From the NCBI RefSeq assembly GCF_015352955.1, contig NZ_JACYOX010000032.1, positions 1 through 64,000 of the forward strand: a stretch of 64,000 nt of DNA, written 5' to 3'. A model generated the notes under the pieces. It saw only the letters and a list, made by a program, of their open reading frames with translations. It was not told the DNA's origin and ran no database searches. A program made the position numbers and the translations under genes. The first letter of the stretch is position 1. Each line of letters starts with the position of its first letter. This document shows, in pieces, positions 31,438 through 39,612 of the stretch. Origin of the DNA: Noviherbaspirillum soli. Its GTDB lineage: Bacteria > Pseudomonadota > Gammaproteobacteria > Burkholderiales > Burkholderiaceae_D.

Positions 31438-32677
31438 AGGACACCCGGTAGATCGCGCCGGCATAGTCATCCGACACCAGGAGCGAACCGTCCGGCAGCA
31501 TTGCCACATCCACCGGGCGTCCGAGGTATTCCTTGTTTGGCGTCAGCCAGCCTTCGGCAAACACTTCGGTCTTGTCGGCGGTGCCGTCGGCCTTCAGCGA
31601 GGTGTACAGCACCCTGGCGCCGACCGGCGTAGTGCGGTTCCATGAGCCATGCTGCGCGCTGAAGATGCCGCCCTGGTACTTGGCCGGGAACATGGAGCCG
31701 CGGTAGAACGTCATGCCAAGGTCGGCTGCATGCGCGGCCGTTTCGACCTGCGGGAAGACGACGTTGGCCGGCGGGTTGTCATCCTTGTATTCCACGGTTC
31801 GGACCTTGCCGCCGCCATACCAGGGGAAACCGAAATGCTGCCCGGCCTTGGTGGCGCGATTGATCTCTCCCGGCGGCGTGTCGTCGCCCATGCCGTCGAC
31901 CTGGTTGTCAGTGAACCAGAGGGTCTTGTCCTTGGGATTGAAATCGAGGCCGACGGAATTGCGCACGCCCTGGGCAAATACCTCGCGGTTCTTGGCATCC
32001 CGGTCCATGCGCAGGATGCCCATCATGCCCGTCTTCGCATAGATCGGCAGCTTTTCCTTGGCCGGCACATTGAACGGATTGCCCATGGTGATGTAGAGCT
32101 TGTTATCCGGGCCGATGCGGCAGGCGCGCGCGCCGTGGTTGAAGCTCTCCTCCTCCACCGGGATCAGCTGCCCCTGCGGCACCACGGTGGCCGCGGCGAC
32201 ATCCGGTCCTTCATAAAAGAATTCGGCAGCCGGGAAAGCCAGCACCCGGTTATGCTCGACCACGTACAGGATGCCGTCCGGCGAGAAGCACACGCCGTTC
32301 GGCACCTTCATGCTGATGGAAGGCGAGAACGGCTTGACCTCGTCCGCCACGCGGGTCTTGGCCCGATCGGTGACTGCCCAGACCTGGGTCTTGCGGGTGC
32401 CGACGAAAAGGATGCCGGTCGACGGTCCGACCGCCATGTGGCGCGCATCGGGCACGATGGCATACAGGTCGATCTTGAAGCCGGGCGGCAGCTTGACGTT
32501 CTTCAGGTTGTTCCGGATTGCCTCGGCCTTGGCGCCCGTCTGGGGAATGGTCTCCATGTTCAGGTTGGCGCCGGTGGACTGGAAGTTCTCCAGCTTTTTC
32601 ATGTTGTCCTGCGACATGGCAGCCAGCGGTATGGAAAAAGCAACGACCGATGCGACTACATGAGCCTTGATGTCCAT
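31424..32677 (-). CDS. PQQ-dependent soluble sugar dehydrogenase (YliI/sorbosone dehydrogenase type)
   Basis: A 417-residue periplasmic six-bladed beta-propeller. The start at 32677 (MDIKAHVVASVV) has GGAG upstream and begins a signal peptide ending near AAMSQ. Typical segments are VKLPPGFKIDLYA, ARHMAVGPSTGILFVGTR, VPNGVCFSPDGILYVVEHNRV, CRIGPDNKLYITMGNPFN, and the family signature SAQHGSWNRTTPVGARV. It ends with VDVAMLPDGSLLVSDDYAGAIYRV. It should oxidise an aldose or related polyol using PQQ, whose synthesis genes are not in this window. The overlapping cytochrome c gene is its likely electron acceptor. Confidence 0.9.
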   Translation of the reverse strand: MDIKAHVVASVVAFSIPLAAMSQDNMKKLENFQSTGANLNMETIPQTGAKAEAIRNNLKNVKLPPGFKIDLYAIVPDARHMAVGPSTGILFVGTRKTQVWAVTDRAKTRVADEVKPFSPSISMKVPNGVCFSPDGILYVVEHNRVLAFPAAEFFYEGPDVAAATVVPQGQLIPVEEESFNHGARACRIGPDNKLYITMGNPFNVPAKEKLPIYAKTGMMGILRMDRDAKNREVFAQGVRNSVGLDFNPKDKTLWFTDNQVDGMGDDTPPGEINRATKAGQHFGFPWYGGGKVRTVEYKDDNPPANVVFPQVETAAHAADLGMTFYRGSMFPAKYQGGIFSAQHGSWNRTTPVGARVLYTSLKADGTADKTEVFAEGWLTPNKEYLGRPVDVAMLPDGSLLVSDDYAGAIYRVSYAGQ

Positions 32678-32942
32678 CTTGTCTCCGTCTAAGTATTTGA
32701 GTGTTTGTGCAGATGTCATGGTTGACCGCAAGTCAGCCTAATCTGTGTCTTGTGTTCAAGGTTTGAAGAAAATCAACTACTCCCGCTTGTTCTTGCAGAT
32801 AGCGCAGTTCAGCCACAAAACTTCCCTGGTAGTTGAACGTCTTACAAGAGCCGCGGTATGTCGTTTCGCTGTGCCGCTCCAAAATGCCCATATGGATAGC
32901 GGCAGCCCGGCAGACAATCACTCTTCTTTCCAGGAGGCTCGC

Positions 32943-33314
32943 ATGAATGCTTCACATCCTCTCACCGCGGTGGCAGCCTTGCTGCTGCTGGGATCGCTTG
33001 CCGGCACCGCAGCGGCGCAGCAATCGCCGTCGACCACCGGGCAGACCCCAAACACCCTGACCGGCGGCGCCGAAGCGGCCCCGACCGACAAGGCAACACC
33101 AGGCAGCCCCGACGCCGCCGCCGGAAGGAGCATGCCACAGCAAACGTCGGGTTCCAGCGCTGGCGGCAGTACGCTGACGGGCGGCGCTGAAGGCACGACG
33201 ACGGACCGGGGCACGCCGCAGGGGCCGGCCACGAGCGGCAGCGCCGCCGCGCCAGCCGGCAGCGGCGCGGGCGGCATGCAGCAGCAGGAAGGCATGGGCA
33301 CGCAGCGGAAATAG
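32943..33314 (+). CDS. Secreted low-complexity Gly/Thr/Ala-rich protein (123 aa)
   Basis: AGGAGG at 32931-32936 precedes ATG 32943; a longer frame from 32745 is unsupported. The N-terminus is a Sec signal peptide (MNASHPLTAVAALLLLGSLAGTAAA). The mature part is disordered and contains an internal duplication: TLTGGAEAAPTDKATPGSP and TLTGGAEGTTTDRGTPQGP about 35 residues apart. It ends with GAGGMQQQEGMGTQRK. The function is unknown; proteins of this type are periplasmic or cell-surface. It is divergent from the sugar dehydrogenase, across a 265-bp gap. Confidence 0.7.
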   Translation: MNASHPLTAVAALLLLGSLAGTAAAQQSPSTTGQTPNTLTGGAEAAPTDKATPGSPDAAAGRSMPQQTSGSSAGGSTLTGGAEGTTTDRGTPQGPATSGSAAAPAGSGAGGMQQQEGMGTQRK

Positions 33315-33358
33315 CCCATGCAAAGCGCGCCGCGGATGCGCCGCTGCCGCGCAGGCTC

Positions 33359-33769
33359 CTAGAGCACGGTCACGACCACGCGCCTTCGCTGCGCTCCGCT
33401 GCGGTGCTCCCAGAGATAAATGCCCTGCCACGTTCCCAGCAGCAGGCGCCCGGCGCCGACTGGCACCATCAGGCCCGCGTCGGTCAGTACGCTTCGGGCA
33501 TGCGCGGCCATGTCGTCGGGCCCTTCGGCATCATGCCGGTAGGCGGGATCGCCGTCGGGCGCCAGCCGCGCCATCACCGTGTCCAGATCGCGCAGCACGT
33601 CGGGATCGGCATTCTCGGTAATGGTCAGGGAACAGCTCGTATGCTGGACAAAGACATGTGCCAGCCCCGACTGCACGCGGGAATCCGCGACGACACCCGC
33701 CACCGCGTCGGTAATGTCCCGCAGGCCACGCCCGGAAGTGGAAAACGTAAGGATGGACTGATGTGCCAT
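33359..33769 (-). CDS. YjbQ/UPF0047 family protein
   Basis: A 136-residue protein of the YjbQ family, beginning MAHQSILTFSTSGRGLRDIT. Signature segments are HVFVQHTSCSLTITENADP (conserved His and Glu/Asp around a presumed active site) and the C-terminal GAGRLLLGTWQGIYLWEHR. Members have been reported to have weak thiamin-phosphate synthase activity, but the physiological role is unclear. AGGAG nine bases before ATG 33769 supports the start; the longer frame upstream is spurious. Monocistronic. Confidence 0.9.
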   Translation of the reverse strand: MAHQSILTFSTSGRGLRDITDAVAGVVADSRVQSGLAHVFVQHTSCSLTITENADPDVLRDLDTVMARLAPDGDPAYRHDAEGPDDMAAHARSVLTDAGLMVPVGAGRLLLGTWQGIYLWEHRSGAQRRRVVVTVL

Positions 33770-33953
33770 GGAAGGATGCTCCTGTCGATGTATTCCGCCA
33801 GCCTGCTTCATACCCGAATACTGGCGGGATGGCGAGGGCTGCTGCCTTCCATGGCATGCCCCGAACGCACCTGGCATGAAGGCTGCGCGTTGACGCGCTG
33901 AAACGGCTCGCATCGAAAAGGCGCGGATTCCCGCACACTGTCGCTTGATACCT

Positions 33954-34099
33954 AACCCTATCCATAACGTCCCGGATGAAACCGATGGTTTCTTCGTCTG
34001 GCAGGACGGGCGAGGACCCAATAGCCCAGCTATCGACGACGATCCCAACGCAGCCAGGCGGAAAAAGACGCGGTTTCATGGGACGTTATGGATTGGGTT
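33954..34099. repeat. Long inverted repeat with 86-base spacer
   Basis: The left arm 33954-33984 (AACCCTATCCATAACGTCCC...) and right arm 34071-34099 (...GGGACGTTATGGATTGGGTT) are complementary over about 28 of 31 positions with a 2-base gap. The 86-base spacer has no gene. It lies between divergent yjbQ and the antiporter gene and could be a small terminal-inverted-repeat element, a hairpin RNA, or a binding site. No target-site duplication was obvious. Confidence 0.6.
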
Positions 34100-34300
34100 T
34101 GGTATAAGTTGAACCGCTACAATCCGGAATCGATGCCAGGCCTCTTCGCCCCGCATGCCAGGGCCATGCGGTCCATTGAAAAGCAAGGACGGCCCGGGCG
34201 CGCGCCGCGTCGGGCCGGACATGATGCGGACAGGGTGCAGCCAAACCCCGATCGCGCTGCCTGCCCTGCACATCCCTGGCCTGGCCGGAACCGGCTGCCA

Positions 34301-35431
34301 ATGTTTTCCACTCTCTTCAACCTTTTTCGAAAGCCGCCATTGAAACTGAGCGCCACCCTGCCTGCATGGTCCATCGCCGCGCCGGCGCTTGCCTGGGTCC
34401 TCCTTGCCGCATCCTATTTCGGGCTGGGTCAACGACTCGGCGTTTTCTTCACGCTCCTGCTGGTGCTTGGCCTCTTTGCCGGCGTGCTTGCCGCGGTGTT
34501 CCATGCCGAGGTGGTGGCGCACCGGGTCGGCGAGCCGTATGGCACGCTGGTGCTGGCCATCGCCGTCACGGCAATCGAAGTCGCGCTGATCGTCTCATTG
34601 ATGATTGCCGGCGGCCCGGAAACGACGGGCCTGGCGCGCGACACGGTGTTCGCCGCGGTGATGATCATCCTTAACGGCATGGTCGGCCTGTGCCTGCTTG
34701 CAGGCGGGCGCAAGCATGGCGAGCAGACCTTCGGCCTGTATGGCGTCTCCGCCGCGCTGGCCACCCTTACCGCGATCTCGGTGCTGACCATGGTGCTGCC
34801 TAACTATACGACCACGACGGCGGGGCCGGTCTACAGCAACAGCCAGCTTGCCTTCATCGCCATCGTGTCGCTGGTGCTGTACGGCACATTCGTGCTGGTG
34901 CAGACCGTGCGCCACCGCGACTACTTCCTCCCGGAAGCAGCGGCCGACGAGGGAATCCACGCCGCGCCGCCGACGGGAAAGATGGCGGCCACCAGTGCGG
35001 CACTGCTGTTTGCCTGCCTGGTGAGCGTGGTGCTGCTGGCGAAGTCCCTGTCGCCGGCCGTGGAGGCGGCGGTGGCGGCCGCGGGCGCGCCCAAGGCGCT
35101 GGTAGGGATCATCATCGCCGCCGTGGTGCTGCTGCCGGAAAGCATTGCCGCCTATCAGGCCGCACGCGCCAACCGGCTGCAGACCAGCCTCAATCTGGCC
35201 CTCGGCTCGGCGCTGGCCAGCATCGGGCTGACCATACCCGCCGTTGCCATCGTGTCGCTCGTGACAGGCTGGACGCTGTCGCTCGGGATCGACATCAAGT
35301 CCACCGTGCTGCTGGTGCTGTCCATCGTCGTGGCCACGCTGTCGCTGGGCACCGGCCGCACGACGGTAATGCAGGGCACGGTGCATCTGGTGATTTTCGC
35401 GGTCTATTTGTTTACCACCATCGTGCCGTGA
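34301..35431 (+). CDS. ChaA-type calcium/sodium:proton antiporter
   Basis: A 376-residue membrane protein of the CaCA superfamily with about eleven helices in two halves. The two acidic alpha-repeat motifs are clear: GEPYGTLVLAIAVTAIEVALI in the first half and VVLLPESIAAYQAARANRLQTS, followed by LNLALGSALASIGLTIPAVA, in the second. ChaA exports Ca2+ or Na+ in exchange for protons, chiefly at high pH. The ribosome site before 34301 is weak; frames reaching further upstream into 34088-34300 look non-coding. It is convergent with the VOC gene. Confidence 0.88.
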   Translation: MFSTLFNLFRKPPLKLSATLPAWSIAAPALAWVLLAASYFGLGQRLGVFFTLLLVLGLFAGVLAAVFHAEVVAHRVGEPYGTLVLAIAVTAIEVALIVSLMIAGGPETTGLARDTVFAAVMIILNGMVGLCLLAGGRKHGEQTFGLYGVSAALATLTAISVLTMVLPNYTTTTAGPVYSNSQLAFIAIVSLVLYGTFVLVQTVRHRDYFLPEAAADEGIHAAPPTGKMAATSAALLFACLVSVVLLAKSLSPAVEAAVAAAGAPKALVGIIIAAVVLLPESIAAYQAARANRLQTSLNLALGSALASIGLTIPAVAIVSLVTGWTLSLGIDIKSTVLLVLSIVVATLSLGTGRTTVMQGTVHLVIFAVYLFTTIVP

Positions 35432-35559
35432 GCCGGAAGGCGCAACCCTGGCCACAACGTCCTGGAAGTACGGCTGCGGCAGGCGCTCCGGGTACAACCG
35501 GAAGGCCGGGCGGCCAGGCGCATGAAGCTTCGCGACCGCGGCCGGCCGCCCGGCGTGGA

Positions 35560-35952
35560 CTATTTGCCGCGATAGATGGCGCAGAGCTTGTGGCCGTCCG
35601 GGTCACGCACATAGGCCAGGTGCAGCGGCCCCATGCTGCCATCGCGCAGGCCCGGCGGGTCCTCGATCGACTTGCCGCCGTGGGCAACGGCAACGTCGTG
35701 GAATGTCTTGACCTGCTCCGGCGAGCTGCACTTGAAGCCGATGGTGCCGCCGTTGGCGGGCGTGGCCTCCTCGCCGTTGATGGGCTCGCTGATGGAAAAG
35801 GTGCTGCCGTCATGCCGGTAAAACAGGCGGGTATGGCCGGAGTCGGCCTTGTGTCGCATCGGTTCGCCGGCTCCCAGCACGCCGAGCACCGCGTCGTAGA
35901 AACGCTTTGAGCGTTCAATATCGTTCGATCCAATCATGATGTGATTGAGCAT
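35560..35952 (-). CDS. VOC-superfamily (glyoxalase-like) protein
   Basis: A 130-residue single-module VOC protein: MLNHIMIGSNDIERSKRFYDAVLGVLG, then GTIGFKCSSPEQVKTFHDVAVAHGG and LHLAYVRDPDGHKLCAIYRG. The first His (near residue 4), the central Thr/Gly strand and the C-terminal PDGHKLCA place it with small uncharacterised lyase/isomerase-like members, probably metal-dependent and dimeric. GAGGAG upstream of ATG 35952 supports the start. Substrate unknown. Confidence 0.87.
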   Translation of the reverse strand: MLNHIMIGSNDIERSKRFYDAVLGVLGAGEPMRHKADSGHTRLFYRHDGSTFSISEPINGEEATPANGGTIGFKCSSPEQVKTFHDVAVAHGGKSIEDPPGLRDGSMGPLHLAYVRDPDGHKLCAIYRGK

Positions 35953-36211
35953 TGCTTGTCTCCTCTGACGCACCGGCAGGCAGCCGGGCTGGTTTATGAA
36001 CATTCATCGCAACTTGCCGGGACTGGCAGGACGTAAACACTTCTCCTCGCCAGACTGCGCGACAGGCGCTGTCCGCGGCAAGCGGCCCAGTGTAAGGAAC
36101 AACGTGCCAGCTTGCAATGTTGGAATCGCTACCCGGACTGTCCGGCAAAGCCGCGCAGCGGCCTCTGGCCAGGCGTGCCGGCGCGGACCGTACGGGCATG
36201 CCTGGGGATTT

Positions 36212-36997
36212 CTAGAACAGATAGCGCACGAACAGGGTGGCGGCATGGCGTGCATGCTCTGGCTGGGCCAGCGTGCCGCGCGGCTCTCCATGACGGTAGG
36301 CCGTCACTTCCTCGCTGCGCGGCACCTTGATCGATTCCAGGCGCATGCCCACCGAAAGCGGGATTGCCGTCCACGGTTGGTAGAGCAGGTCCGCGGCAAG
36401 GCCGGTTGCGCCATGGGTGCGCAGCGATGCGTCGTCGAGCAGTCCGGAAAAGCCCACCTTCAGGCGTTCCGGCCCGGCGCGCACGATCGCAAGGCTCGCT
36501 TCGACGCGACCGCCGCTGCCCGTCTGCCAGCGCTGCTCCAGCCCCAGCGCCAGCCGCGGCGACCAGTTCCTTTCGCGCAGGCCCACGGCATTGCCGCCGC
36601 CCTCGATATCGCGCCGCCAGTGATCAATCTCGGCATAGCCCACGAGGCGTGTCGACCCATGCAGCCGGTAGCGTGCGCCCAGGCGTGCCTGGGCCAGTGT
36701 AGTGCGCGTCTGGCTCCGGTAGGATCGACCATTCTGCAGTTGACCGTCATAGTCCAGATCGGCATCGAAGACGCTGGCTGCGGTAAACAGGTCAACGTCC
36801 TCGCCGCGATAGTCCAGGGCCGCGCCCAGGCCGGGGAGCCAGCCATGTTCGGCAACGACGCGCCGGCCGCGCTGGTTGTACTCGGCAACGCTCGCATGCC
36901 GCATGCCGAGGTCAAGCGCCGTCTGCCACTGCGCCGCCGCGGTCAGCGGCAGCATGGCGGCAAGCATGGCCGCCGCAGCTGAAATGAATGTATGCAT
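36212..36997 (-). CDS. Predicted outer-membrane beta-barrel protein (261 aa)
   Basis: Signal peptide MHTFISAAAAMLAAMLPLTAAAQ, then alternating hydrophobic/polar strands with many Arg, Tyr and Trp (for example TRLVGYAEIDHWRRDIEG and ARLGARYRLHG) and a terminal Phe (TLFVRYLF), the usual C-terminal signal for BAM-dependent outer-membrane barrels. About ten to twelve strands are expected. The start at 36997 is chosen for the signal peptide; the frame extends to 37087 without support. The gene follows the lipoprotein gene by 62 bases and may form a functional pair with it. Family not recognised. Confidence 0.7.
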   Translation of the reverse strand: MHTFISAAAAMLAAMLPLTAAAQWQTALDLGMRHASVAEYNQRGRRVVAEHGWLPGLGAALDYRGEDVDLFTAASVFDADLDYDGQLQNGRSYRSQTRTTLAQARLGARYRLHGSTRLVGYAEIDHWRRDIEGGGNAVGLRERNWSPRLALGLEQRWQTGSGGRVEASLAIVRAGPERLKVGFSGLLDDASLRTHGATGLAADLLYQPWTAIPLSVGMRLESIKVPRSEEVTAYRHGEPRGTLAQPEHARHAATLFVRYLF

Positions 36998-37059
36998 AAG
37001 GAAAGGCGCCACCTGGCGGTGACGCCTGCCACGCGGTGCGTGAATGGATTGATGCAGGA

Positions 37060-38127
37060 TTATTTCAGCGTATCGAACTCGGTCCACGCCAGGGTACGGG
37101 TCGTGCTTACCGTGCCATCGCCGTTCTCGCTGTAATCGAGGCGGACGGAACTGCTGTTGAGGGCAGTGACAGTCACTGTCGCCGGCGCACCCCGGACAAT
37201 CAGCGCACCGGAAGACGGATGGTCGCTGGAGCTGTTCACGACGATCGGCTGCAGCGTATCCACCGAGAAGGCGTAGGGACCGCCGAGCTTGGGCGAGGTG
37301 CCGGTCAAGCTGTACTTGACGGACAGCGAGATAGTGCCGTTCGTGTCGGTGCCGATGAAGCTGTAGCCTTTCAGCTGGTAGCTGCCGGTGGTTGCGCCGC
37401 TTTGGACAACCGAAAATCCAAGCGCGCTGCCGGAAATACCCACGTTGACCGTGCTCGAACCGTTCTGGCTTGCCGAGATTGCGATATCTCCATTGATGGC
37501 GACGCTTTCCGTGCCATTGATGAAAGTGAAGTTATCGTAGGCGCCCGCCAACGTCATGCTGTAGCGGGTGGAGTTGACCGGATCGCCCGACACGGCGGTG
37601 ACCTTCAGGCTCAACTTGCCGTTAAATGCGGGCAAGCCCGATTCCTTGCAGTTTGCCGCGGTTATCGAGGCGCTGTCGCCGACAGTCACGCTCTGGTCGC
37701 TTGCGATGGATTCGTTGACCGTAATGGACCCGCCGCCGCTGCAACTCTCGGTATAGACAGCGCCGGTGACCAATGCCGCGTTCCTGGCGCGGAAGCGCTT
37801 GTAGATATCAAGCGTGGCGTCGCCAAGGCTGAGCGATGTGCCGTTGACTTCGACACCGCTCGTCAGCGAGCCAGCTAATTGATCCAGGTTCAGCACTTGG
37901 CCGACCGGGCTGACCGCCGCCGATGCAACTTCCGAATAGTTGGCCTTCGTGATGGTGGCAGCGGTTGTTGTCGTGCTTGTGGCCGCGCCGGCATCGCTTG
38001 TGCCGGCATTGCTTGTACCGGCATTGCCGGCGTCATTGCCGCCGCCGCCTCCGCCGCCGCAGGCGGAAAGGATCAGGGAAAGCATCAGTGCAGCCGGGGT
38101 GGCAGCGGCCCAGTGTTTAGGTCTCAT
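37060..38127 (-). CDS. Predicted surface lipoprotein with Gly-rich linker (355 aa)
   Basis: Lipoprotein signal MRPKHWAAATPAALMLSLILSAC with lipobox LSAC at residues 20-23, then seven glycines and a Ser/Thr/Ala-rich linker (GTSNAGTSDAGAATSTTTTAAT) to about residue 60. The rest is Ser/Thr/Asn/Gly-rich beta structure with VYTESCSGGGSITVNESIAS and ITAANCKESGLPAFNG (a possible disulfide pair). It looks like an exported, probably surface-exposed beta-solenoid or beta-sandwich protein. The poly-Gly tether after the lipidated Cys is common in Burkholderiales lipoproteins. It is followed closely by the beta-barrel gene. Function unknown. Confidence 0.75.
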   Translation of the reverse strand: MRPKHWAAATPAALMLSLILSACGGGGGGGNDAGNAGTSNAGTSDAGAATSTTTTAATITKANYSEVASAAVSPVGQVLNLDQLAGSLTSGVEVNGTSLSLGDATLDIYKRFRARNAALVTGAVYTESCSGGGSITVNESIASDQSVTVGDSASITAANCKESGLPAFNGKLSLKVTAVSGDPVNSTRYSMTLAGAYDNFTFINGTESVAINGDIAISASQNGSSTVNVGISGSALGFSVVQSGATTGSYQLKGYSFIGTDTNGTISLSVKYSLTGTSPKLGGPYAFSVDTLQPIVVNSSSDHPSSGALIVRGAPATVTVTALNSSSVRLDYSENGDGTVSTTRTLAWTEFDTLK

Positions 38128-38351
38128 GGAATATGGTCAGATGAACATGCATTATTTTTTTCCGGGCAGGTGACCTCCGTCCCCAGCGCCGGCTCCCTTA
38201 GCGATTTTTTCGCTATAGAAATTATAATTGTATGATGCAAATTTCACTAGAACAATATTTCCAAAAGCAAACCTGATTGCCTCTACAGCCAACGCGCCAC
38301 CGCCTGTGCGCTCAACCGGCAGCCAAACCCGCGATGCCGTCCCTTTCCCGC

Positions 38352-39518
38352 CTAACGCCCGGCCAGCCGGCTCTCATACAGCGCAGCCACCAGGTCCGAC
38401 TGGGTGACGATGCCGGCGAAGCGGCCGTCCTCGTCCACCACCGGCATGTGATGCAGGCCGAGGTCTGCCATCAGCGGCACCAGGTCGACGATGGGCAGGT
38501 CGGCCGGCGCGGTCTTCACTGGCCGCGCCATGATCTGCCCTGCCACTTCCGGCTTTTCCGAATGCAGCATCGGCACCGGACGCAGCAGGCTGCGCAGGCT
38601 GTCGCGCAGGCGGTGGAAGTCGGCCGGGTCGCTGTGGCGCAGGAAATCGGAATGGGTGACGATGCCGATCACCCGGCGCGCCCGGTCCAGCACCGGCAGC
38701 GCATGCACCCGGTGCGCCTGCATCAGGTGCCAGGCCTCGGCCAGCGGCGTGCCGAACTCCACCGTGATGCCGTCGCGCGACATGATGTCGGCGCAGCGGA
38801 TGATGCCGAAGCGCCGGCTGTAGGCCTGCATCTCGGTCTGCACGAACAGCGCTTCGAGGTCGTCGCGGCTGACGTCCAGCACCTGGTTGTAGTTGCGCAG
38901 CACGGTGTCGAGGTCTTCGGCGGTGAAGCCTAGGCGCTGGGTCGGCGCGATGTCGGCGGTCTTGTGCGGATGCGCCGGCGCGGCGGTCTGGCGATGCGGA
39001 TAGCGCCTGCCGGTGGCATTGTTGTAGAACAGCGCGGTGACCAGCATCAGCGCAGAGTTCAGCGCCACCGGCGTCAGCGCGAACTGGTAACCCATCGCAT
39101 GGACGGCCGGGCCGCCGAGCACGGCGGTCAGCGCCACCGCGCCGGCCGGCGGATGCAGGCAGCGCAGGATGAACATGGCCGAGATCGCCAGACAGCCGGC
39201 AATGGCGGCGGCCAGCGCGATGTCATCCACCAGCTTGACGCAGGTGATGCCGATCAGGGCCGAGATCAGGTTGCCGCCGATGACGGACCAGGGCTGGGCC
39301 AGCGGGCTGGCCGGCACGCAGAACAGCAGCACGGCCGAAGCGCCCATGGGCGCGATCATGAAGGCCGCGCCGCTCTTGCCCAGCAAACCGTAGCTGACGA
39401 TGGCTGTCAGCACCAGGCCGAACAATGCGCCGAGCGCGGCGCGCATCTGCTCGAAACGGTTGCCGGCATTGGGCGCGGGCAGGAAGTGGGCCAGATAGGA
39501 AAGCAGGCGGCTGATCAT
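38352..39518 (-). CDS. HPP-family membrane protein with tandem CBS domains
   Basis: A 388-residue protein: an N-terminal HPP integral membrane domain of four to five helices (residues 25-165), with the family motif RCLHPPAGAVALTAVLGG and an earlier AFMIAPMGASAVLLF, followed by a cytosolic pair of CBS domains (about 240-385: IMSRDGITVEFGTPLAEAWHLM and HALPVLDRARRVIGIVTHSDFL; then DLVPLMADLGLHHMPVVDEDG). HPP proteins have been linked to nitrite transport in cyanobacteria and chloroplasts, while CBS pairs sense adenine nucleotides. The substrate here is unknown. Single gene, weak ribosome site. Confidence 0.88.
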   Translation of the reverse strand: MISRLLSYLAHFLPAPNAGNRFEQMRAALGALFGLVLTAIVSYGLLGKSGAAFMIAPMGASAVLLFCVPASPLAQPWSVIGGNLISALIGITCVKLVDDIALAAAIAGCLAISAMFILRCLHPPAGAVALTAVLGGPAVHAMGYQFALTPVALNSALMLVTALFYNNATGRRYPHRQTAAPAHPHKTADIAPTQRLGFTAEDLDTVLRNYNQVLDVSRDDLEALFVQTEMQAYSRRFGIIRCADIMSRDGITVEFGTPLAEAWHLMQAHRVHALPVLDRARRVIGIVTHSDFLRHSDPADFHRLRDSLRSLLRPVPMLHSEKPEVAGQIMARPVKTAPADLPIVDLVPLMADLGLHHMPVVDEDGRFAGIVTQSDLVAALYESRLAGR

Positions 39519-39612
39519 AGATATTGACGGTGAGGCCCGTGACTGGGCGCGCCATTAGATCATGCCCGGCGTTGACTTTCAGTTAGCTGGCCGGGCGCCG
39601 GGGCCATCCGGC

